Source of the DNA: Solanum dulcamara
Taxonomy: Eukaryota > Streptophyta > Magnoliopsida > Solanales > Solanaceae
Direction: 5' to 3'
Assembly (NCBI RefSeq): GCF_947179165.1
Contig: NC_077242.1
Coordinates: 31,617,097-31,681,096, forward strand
DNA: 64,000 nucleotides
The position numbers and the translations under genes are program-made. Of this stretch, positions 56,287-64,000 are shown piece after piece. The notes under the pieces were generated by a model, which ran no database searches, was not told where the DNA came from, and saw nothing but the letters and a program-made list of their open reading frames with translations. Numbering within the stretch: the first letter of the stretch is position 1; every line of letters starts with the position of its first letter.

Positions 56287-57992
56287 GTCATATCCTGAGC
56301 CTACACCCTAAGCATGGCCGACACTTCGAATCATTGTTGGTCCCAAGCGAATTCTTAGTCTAACTTACTACTATACTGAAGGCTATAGCACATATGTGAA
56401 AACTTTTAAAAGATGAGTATGCAGTAACTTTAAAAATAAACTCAAATACTTTATTTAAAGATCTGAAAATCTGAATAATATATATGTGTTTGTAAAATAA
56501 TGCTGAAAGTTATAACTCCACTGACTCATCTATGAAGCCTCTAATATACTGAAGATAGGTTACTCGGACAAGAACCCAAGATACCTGAATATTATACTAA
56601 CAACTTGTACCAACTATTAATACTCAAGACAAATTGAAGCGCTGCAAAAGCAAAGAGGTTTCACCAAAGCTGGATAAAAGTGATCCTAATGATGTGTTTG
56701 CTTCGTAAGTATCTAAATTTACATCATAAAATGATGTAGTGCCGAATGATATCAATACATGAAATGTACGATATGTAAAATAGCCAAGTGAAACAATTGG
56801 CTAAAACTAAACATATTGAGCTAAAATGAGTAACTCTGGATATAGATTGAAACAAGGTCAACTGAATAGTTAAACATGCATGTGTGCTTTAATAATAAAA
56901 CTTTAAAATTGAATATATGCAATAATAACAACTAATGAAAATAATATGACTTTAGTTTTCTTGTGGAGTTTCTCTAATTGACAAGCATCACTTTGAGCAT
57001 TGTGATGATACAACGCCTTATCCATATTGCAAAGCCATCCAATACCTTGCTAGGGTAAAGCAAAAACTGAACTAATTGCCTGAATCAACAACACAATCCT
57101 ATCCTACGCTGGTGGCATGATTCTGGGGCTTGGATTATTTTAACCCTCACCCAAATCGATGGTCAATAGTAATCCCAAGAAATGCACTATGCTCAATAAT
57201 TGTAAAGATGTCCCACTTTAGGGGACTTTGAGTCTATCCTCAATAATAATTCTTTAAAATTGAACTGAATTTTAAAAATCTGACTATGCTTTTTCTGAAA
57301 CTTTTATTGTGTTTTTTTAAATTTGAGATATGCTTTCTTTAAAGTTGAAAAAATTTCTTTAGAATCCGTTTATACTTTCTTTCTAAAAATACGCATCTTG
57401 AGGCAAAAATTTATTTTCTCAAAACTCTTCTAAAATAATGCACTTAATGCAAAATATACTTTCTTGAAACTGTTCTAAAATAACGCACTTAAAGCAAAAT
57501 ATACTTTCTTAAAACTCTTATTAAATAAAGCACTTGAAATTAAATATACTTTCTTGAACTATTTCTTGAAAGAGTTCTTTAAAATGTTGAAACTTACTTT
57601 AATTATGAAAACAATGCATATGAATTATTATAACAAGGTTTTCAAAAAATATTTAGCTAAAAAGGGACCATATGGTATAATAATCAAGAACCATAAATTA
57701 AAGATAATTAATGATGTTAAGTACCATAACTTTGATAATGAAATCAAGAATCAACAATAGGAAAATAGAGAGAATTTGAAAGCATAAGCTTTGGGGCTAA
57801 AAATCCTAACTTTGATCTTACTAACTAAAATTTTAGGGTAGAGCGTGAGGAAGAACTAAATTCCTCACTATGATAGTCTTATACATATTAAACTCTCCAC
57901 AAATCTTGAAGAAGAACCCTAACTTGATGAAGAACGATTAAGAAATCTTTTCTTGAAATTCTTGTATTCGTTTCTTGAAAATCCTATACTTT
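56287..57992 (-). mobile_element. Probable LTR fragment, minus orientation
   Basis: The left edge tgtcatatcctgagcctac is the reverse complement of an LTR end of the form ...ggctcaggatatgaca. There is no gene inside. Its 5' part appears cut off at 57992 by the next LTR. The assignment rests on one terminus and on composition. Confidence 0.45.
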
Positions 57993-60252
57993 TGTCACGA
58001 TCTAAAGTAGGGACAAGCCACGATACTGCGATCAAGATGCAAGAGACCCCAACCAAGCCATCTTAGCATACATCGCATACATAAGGTTAAGAAACATAGT
58101 AAAATAAGCGAAAGTAACAACTCAAGGGAATGGGTCTAAGAGATAGAAAACTCAATCAATGTCCAACCGTACTACATCATATAGCATCTAAACATACCGC
58201 TATTTTAATATTTAATGGAGTCTTAGGACAAACTCCTAGCTCACCTGAATCAAAGAAAGAAAATTCAAGTAAACAATGAGAATGAAAGTCATGTCCTCGA
58301 TAGAATAAGGACTCACCAATTTCAAATATCTAAAGCAACTCTAGCCAAGAAAAGGATGGTCGTGAGTATTGTCCGTCCCTACATTATGAGACAATGTAGG
58401 TAAACTATGCGTTAGTACATAGAAGGTAATAAGTATATGAGATATGCATGAATAAGTAAAGGTACGTGAATAATATGCCATAAGATGCATGACTAATCAT
58501 AATGAACATGAGTAAGGCATAAAGAATTTGAAAACATATGAAAACTCTTGGTCAATGCATATCATAAAACTTCATCATAAACTCATAGCTTAACATTTAA
58601 ATTGTGTCGGATAGGACCTTTAACTAACATCTTAAGACCATGCGAGCTATAAAATAAAATCTGATGGAACCCTCCCTCATCGAGAAAGGGAGAGGCTACC
58701 TTGCCAGGGTATACTCTGTCATGGTACTCAACTCAACTCAACTCAACTGTGCTATATGTGGATCCACTAGCTAGGCCATTAAGGCAATCTACATAGGCAA
58801 CGTAGTTTGGGACTTTAGGTAAGTACTAGGGTTTTCTTGGATAACTAATTGCGTTATCGGACCAAACCTCACCTAAAAGTCTTGATGCTTAGTCAATATC
58901 CCAATAGAAAATCATAAAAATATGATCATAACATAATAGGGAAAGATAGTTACTACCAATGAATCCATCTCTATAAAATATATTATGAGTAGCTCATTAA
59001 CTTTGTGATTCGTAGGAATCCATAACTTCGTGAGAATTGTCCTTATCACTATGTTTAAACATGATTGTGTGAGAATTGTATTTATCACACCATAATAACT
59101 ATATTTGATTGTAGCCTAATTATCATCATAACTTCATCATTAAAATCATAATCTCAACTTTAAATCATGAAACTTTTCTTGAAAATCATTGAACTCATAG
59201 TCAACTCATGAAAATCATCTTTAACTTCATAATCATAACTTGGAAATAGATTTATGCATGGGAATTCATAATTCAACTTAAAATCATGAAATTCATGTAG
59301 AAACATACTTAGAATAATCATTGATAACAAATCAAAACTGAATTGAAACAACCCAATGAAATTAATCAAAACTAGGGTTCATAAATCGATTGAAAATTTA
59401 AAAGGAACTTGAGAAAATTCTAGGACTCCATGGTTGAAAAGAACCCATGGATAAATCTCTAGATACCTATGTTTAAATTACTCAAAATTGAAGAAGAAAC
59501 CTTGAAGAAATCTGAAATCCTAGCTTGAAGTTTGAAGAGAAATGCTTAGGAGAATGTAGGTCATGCCTTAGAGAATTTGAGAGAGTGATTTTGAATGAGG
59601 GAAATTTTAAAGGATTGAGTAGATATAGGGTTGAACTTATCCATAATTGTGTCTAGTTTTATTGAATCAAACTTGAGAAATGACCTAAATACCCTTCACT
59701 AAAAACTGGAATTTTGACCTACGGGATGACTCTACGAGTCGTAGAAGAGTTAATGATTTCTCAAGATGACTCATCGTGCAAGTCTAAGAAAAGATCTAAA
59801 AATCGAGCCTTTGAAGTTTGCAAATGATTTAATTCTACAGCTCATCTTCAGGACGATGAATCATCGTTTGGGCTCATCTTGTAGGTTCTAGAACCTGCAA
59901 ATTTAAGGATCTCTGAACTTTGGTTATGAGTGGTGCCTATGAATTGTAAAAACTCTTGCAAATCATCCTGTTAAGTCTTGGACTCAATACTGAGGAATCT
60001 GAAACATGGGCTCTAACATTTGGGAACGAGTGGTTCTTACAACTCGTCAATAGGATGTCGACTCATCCTATTGAGTCATAGAACTTCTCTTGAGGGAAAC
60101 ATTGTATAATGCTCAAGGGGTCACTCTATGACTCACTCTTACAAGTCGTAAAATGCTCTACGAGTTGTAAAGTGACTCATAAATATGATTCTGTTGAGAA
60201 ATTTTGTGAATTTTCTCCTTGGTTCTAACTTTCTGACTTTTGGGATCTTATA
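57993..60252 (-). repeat. Gypsy-type LTR, minus orientation (2260 bp)
   Basis: Read on the minus strand it starts tataagatccca (decayed from tgtaagatccca) at 60252 and ends ttagatcgtgaca at 57993. A polypurine tract lies directly before its start. Inner blocks (tagtggatccacatata, gctcgcatggtcttaa) match the plus-strand LTR at 60487-62602, so both belong to related families in opposite orientation. Confidence 0.75.
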
Positions 60253-60264
60253 ATATCTCCCCCC
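60253..60264 (-). other. Polypurine tract of the minus-strand gypsy element
   Basis: On the minus strand ggggggagatat precedes the LTR start, which identifies the LTR at 57993-60252 as a 3' LTR. The element's body would lie to the right and is interrupted at 60487 by another element. Confidence 0.7.
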
Positions 60265-62605
60265 GAGAACATTCTTCCTCGAATTAGATTAACTTATCAT
60301 GGGAAAGACACAGAAAGAGGACTAGAAATCCAACATGAATATAATGATAGTTTTGATGCATAGAACATGAATAATTTAAACTTAATATAAATCATGACTT
60401 GAAAATCAACTTTCATGAACATGCACAAATGAATGACATTGGAGGGACTAAATACGTAAGAGTCCTCTCGGTACTTAGTCAATATCTGTAAGACTCCAAA
60501 ATTTGGAAAGTCTGAAAAGGAGGATCAAAACATGAAAATTTAGAAAAGCTGGAATTTTAGCACCAGCTGATGACCATAGAGGCCATCACGGGTTGTGGTG
60601 AGCACCACGGGTAGTGAAACCTTTCATGGTGACCCCTCCCTGAAGCCTCAAAAGTATGAACCCAAGGCAAGGACCACAATTGGCCACTATGGGCCGTGTA
60701 GCTCTTCACGAACCATGTCGAGTTCCATGGTGATCACTCCTGCAGACCCACTTGCAGGGCCTTCACCATGCCCATGGTTCATGGAATGTGGTCCACTTTA
60801 TGGACTGTAAAGGGTCCCATGAAGAAATTTCTAAAACTTTTCCTACAACCCTCAAAAATACAAGTTTAAGTCAAACATCACGAACATCACCACGACCTTG
60901 ATGAGCATCACGGGTCATGATAAGTCCTTCGTGGTGAGTCCCAGTCCCAGTTAAATAAAGGGTATTTTAGTGATTCCCTATTCTTTTGTCAATGTATGTG
61001 GACCCTTTTAGGACTAGATTCATTACAAAAATATCCTAAATACCTTTTAATCTATTCGTTTCCCTCATGAATTCCTAATCAACTTTGAGACTTCTCTCTC
61101 AAGGCTCTTTCAAAGTTCATCTTCTTCATCAAGATTTTGGCTAGGGTTTCTTCAAGAACAAGTCTTCTTTTTCAACTTTAAGGTATGTAGGAATTGATCC
61201 ATGGAACCTTTTCACCCATGGATCCCCAAGGTTTCTACTCAAAAACTCATGAATGCCAATAGGGTTTATAACCCTAGTTTTTATAAATTGCATTGGGCTG
61301 TTCAAATTATGTTTTTAATCATTATATTTGATCATTATAAGTATGTTTTTTCATAAATAACATAATTTTAAGTCGAATTATGATTGCCCATACATGCAAC
61401 CTATTTTCTATGATGATATTATGAAGTACGATTATGAATCCAATGATTTCAAGGTATTATCATGATTTTCATTCAAATTGACTATGTTTATTTATTTTGT
61501 CCTAAATTTAAGTATGAATTTTTATCATGAATCAAAAGTATGTTCAAAGTATGAATTTCATGCAAGTTATGAAATAAGATGATTTAGGTCCCTATGTGGT
61601 GGCCTATGGCCTAATTATATGAATTATGCAAGTATGATTGTAATGATGAAAGGACAATTCTCACATTACAAGTATGTTATGTAATGAGTTATTCTATGAA
61701 TTATGAAGTTTATGAAAAAATTATGATATAAGCTAAATACGTTACTATGTTATGTACTCCATGGAATTTGACTTAGCACCGAGTTGACTAGTGGCGATTA
61801 CCCATGTCCTATAACTACATGCCACCATAGGTTGCCTTATGGCCCAGCGAGTGGATCCATATATAACATACGTTATGACCTGTTGAGCATGGTAGAGTTT
61901 ACCTTGGCAAGTAGATTCCTTTTTTTTGATGTAGGGGTAACATCGAGATTCTATGTTATAGCTTGCATGGTCTTAATATCGGTTATAGTTCCTATACCAC
62001 ATATGCATGATCTCTTATGTACTTTTCTAATTTCAACTATGGTTTTCAAATGCTTTGATCATTATGATTTCTTCATGGCTTTACTTATCTCAATTTATCA
62101 TGTACTTTACTTGATCATTGCATCTCATTATTTAGGTTGCATGTCATGCCCTTATACTTAGTACATTCAAAGTACTAATGCATATTGTTGCCTAAATTTT
62201 TCTCATAATATAGGGGTTGAAGTTGAGGATCACTTTCCCACGCATGGCTAGTAGAGCTCATTTCGGAAAGGTTTGGTGAGTCCTTATCCATCGGGGACTA
62301 GTTATGAGTTTTTGTTTTCCTTATTCCAAAGAAATTTAATTCTTCTATGTTTGAGGGTTAGCTAGGGACGTGTCTTAGCCCTCACCCATGCTCATGTCAT
62401 AGAGACATTATTGGACCTATGTCATGGAGTCTATGTAGTCAAGTCACTCTTATTTCTATGATCATTCTTAGACTCTTATTATGTTATTTTCTGTACTTAC
62501 TATACCTTCTAAATGTTTTATGATATTTCAAGAGGATTAGTTGGGGTTCTCTCGGGGTTTTGATCGCCGTATTATGATTACGCCCTAGGTCGGGTCATGA
62601 TAAGA

Positions 62606-62625
62606 TTGATATCGGAGCACAAGGT
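62606..62625 (+). other. Primer-binding site of the right-edge gypsy element
   Basis: ttgatatcggagcacaaggt, three bases after the LTR end, resembles the initiator Met-tRNA site tggtatcagagc with a few changes. Confidence 0.7.
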
Positions 62626-62820
62626 TTAAGATGTACTAGGTGTCAAACATGCCGCATCAAGTAGAGTCTTATTCATGATTGTGAAGAATGCCACAACTAT
62701 GGATAAGAGGCTATAAGGCATTTTAGGAAATTCTTATTTCTTTCATGATCTATGTGGTACTATAGAGTTTACCCTTGTATTTCCTTTCCCTAACGATCTC
62801 CCTTTGTGATTTTCAGAAGA

Positions 62821-63960
62821 ATGCCTCCAAGAAGACCACTGTTGCCAAGGTGGAACAATTCTAATGAGGCCCTAGCTCCCCCAGCTCTTCAAGACAATGG
62901 TCCCTTATGCGACTAAGTGACCAATGTGGAGTTCTGGATCGCTATTAATATGCTAGCTCAAGTTGTGGCTAATCAAAGGGTTACGATTCCTCTTAATGTT
63001 CCCACTCTGGCTTCGAGGGTAAGGGATTTGTCAAGAATAAACCCTCCAGAGTTTCATGGCTCAAATGTTGATGAGGATCTTTAAGAATTTATTGACAAGG
63101 TCTACAAAATAGTGAGCATAATAGGGTGTCATTAGAGGAGAAGGCAGAGTTTGCGGATTACCAACTCAAAGGTGTGGCTCATGTATAATATGCTAAATGG
63201 AAGATGGAGAGGGTGGATGATGGACCTATTGAATAGGAAGCCTTCAAACTTGCTTTTGTTGATTGATTTTTCTCTCTTGAGCTAAGGGAAGCTAAGGTGT
63301 TGGAGTTCATTAATCTTCAACAAGGAAATATAGGGACGAGGGATTATGTCCTCAAGTTCACCAAGCTCTCCAAGTATGCTCCTTCATTGGTTGCCGACCC
63401 ACATGCCCGAATGAGTCAATTCATATCAGGAGTATCCGATTTGGTTGCTAAGGAGTGTTGTACCACCATGATTATCAAGGAAATAGATATATCTTGGCTT
63501 GAATTTTGCCGAACAAATTAAGAGAGAGAAATTCAAGGAGATAAGAATGAGGAGTCTAAGAGAGCCCGGTATCAAGGTACGTTCTCACATGCTAAGTCCG
63601 GTGGTGGTAGTGGACGGTATCAACAATGCCAAGGTTTGAGAAAGAAATTTGTGAATAATAGGGTGCCATACCCTAAGGCTCAAGTAGAAAGTGCAAATGC
63701 TACTTGCCCTTCATTTCCTAAATATGCAAGGTATGGAAAGAATGATGGAAGGCGATGTTTGATAGGAATGAATGCTTGCTTTTGATGTGGAAAAATGGGA
63801 CATAGGTAGTTTGAGTTCCCTCATGCTACCAATAAGGGTAAGAAAGGTCTTCCTTAGGTCCAAGTTTCCTAAGATAGCCAAGATCCATAAGGTTCCCAAG
63901 CCCAATCTAAGGGTGGACAACGCAACAACCGGTTCTATACTCTTCATGGTAGGCAAGAAG
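62821..63960 (+). pseudogene. gag of the right-edge gypsy element, broken
   Basis: Starts MPPRRPLLPRWNNSNEALAP at 62821. It continues with frame breaks through RVRDLSRINPPEFHGSNVDE (about 63018-63077) and the capsid block LEFINLQQGNIGTRDYVLKF, KLSKYAPSLVADPHARMSQF, ISGVSDLVAKEC (63297-63460). A zinc-knuckle relic near 63775-63820 reads CF-stop-CGKMGHR with the last Cys lost. Stops at about 62917 and 63084 and a frameshift near 63110 show it is inactive. Confidence 0.85.
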
Positions 63961-64000
63961 TGGAGGAGACTTCCAATGTTGTTATCGATATGTTACGGGT

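Larger units (their letters stand above)
60487..64000 (+). mobile_element. Ty3/gypsy retrotransposon, 5' part, runs off window
   Basis: The LTR starts tgtaagactccaaaatttgg at 60487 and ends gggtcatgata at 62602 (2116 bp). A primer-binding site and gag follow. The pentamer before the LTR is atatc; its partner would be outside the window. The insertion sits in the remains of the minus-strand element whose 3' LTR is at 57993-60252. Confidence 0.85.

Noticed and set aside
60595..60810. 71-codon plus-strand frame containing Gly-Pro-rich sequence
   Set aside because: It lies in the LTR starting at 60487, is built on recurring cacgg/catgg words in the LTR, and is not gag or pol.

Overview
This window is plant nuclear DNA, most likely from a Solanaceae species (Solanum, Capsicum or Nicotiana type). 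The evidence is one multi-exon gene with canonical plant splice sites, tRNA-derived SINEs of Solanaceae and Au type, RTE and L1 LINE debris, Stowaway- and Mutator-type MITEs, and Ty3/gypsy elements with chromodomains and LTRs of 2-3 kb. The genus is inference. I see no bacterial-type operon, CRISPR array, tRNA gene or rRNA gene.

Positions 385-23235 (minus strand) hold the only gene I can support as intact: a KEA4/5/6-type K+/H+ antiporter of the CPA2 family. Eighteen exons could be placed by hand. They join in one open frame of 1557 nt (519 codons). The last exon or exons, encoding about 55-60 residues, lie left of position 1. Intron 15 is 13,862 bp and accounts for most of the gene's length. 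It holds a SINE, two copies of one Mutator-like MITE, two 3'-end RTE LINE fragments, several broken L1 LINE pieces and a further MITE inside one of them. Intron 2 holds a Stowaway MITE, intron 7 a SINE with a perfect target-site duplication, and intron 12 a tandem duplication. Intron 10 appears to be of the GC-AG class. The 5' flank carries a (GGGCCCC)3GGG repeat and a small upstream ORF.

Positions 25367-49617 are one old chromovirus-like Ty3/gypsy element (element 1), bounded by a perfect 5-bp duplication, tataa. A second element of the same general type (element 2, 33362-44086) sits inside its 3' LTR. A solo LTR (46941-49548) sits further along the same 3' LTR. All coding regions in these elements are broken by stops and frameshifts.

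Positions 49618-64000 are intergenic. They contain a second solo LTR (51835-55056) that itself carries an Au-type SINE and a tandem duplication, AT-rich DNA without recognisable genes, a minus-strand LTR fragment (56287-57992), a full minus-strand LTR with its polypurine tract (57993-60264), and the LTR, primer-binding site and gag of another plus-strand gypsy element (from 60487) that runs off the right edge.

I found no convincing new biological system. The points most worth checking are the intact antiporter spread over a giant transposon-filled intron, its GC-AG intron, the GC-rich quadruplex-capable repeat in its 5' region, an unidentified exon-like reading frame next to element 1, and the fully resolvable nesting history of the LTR elements.
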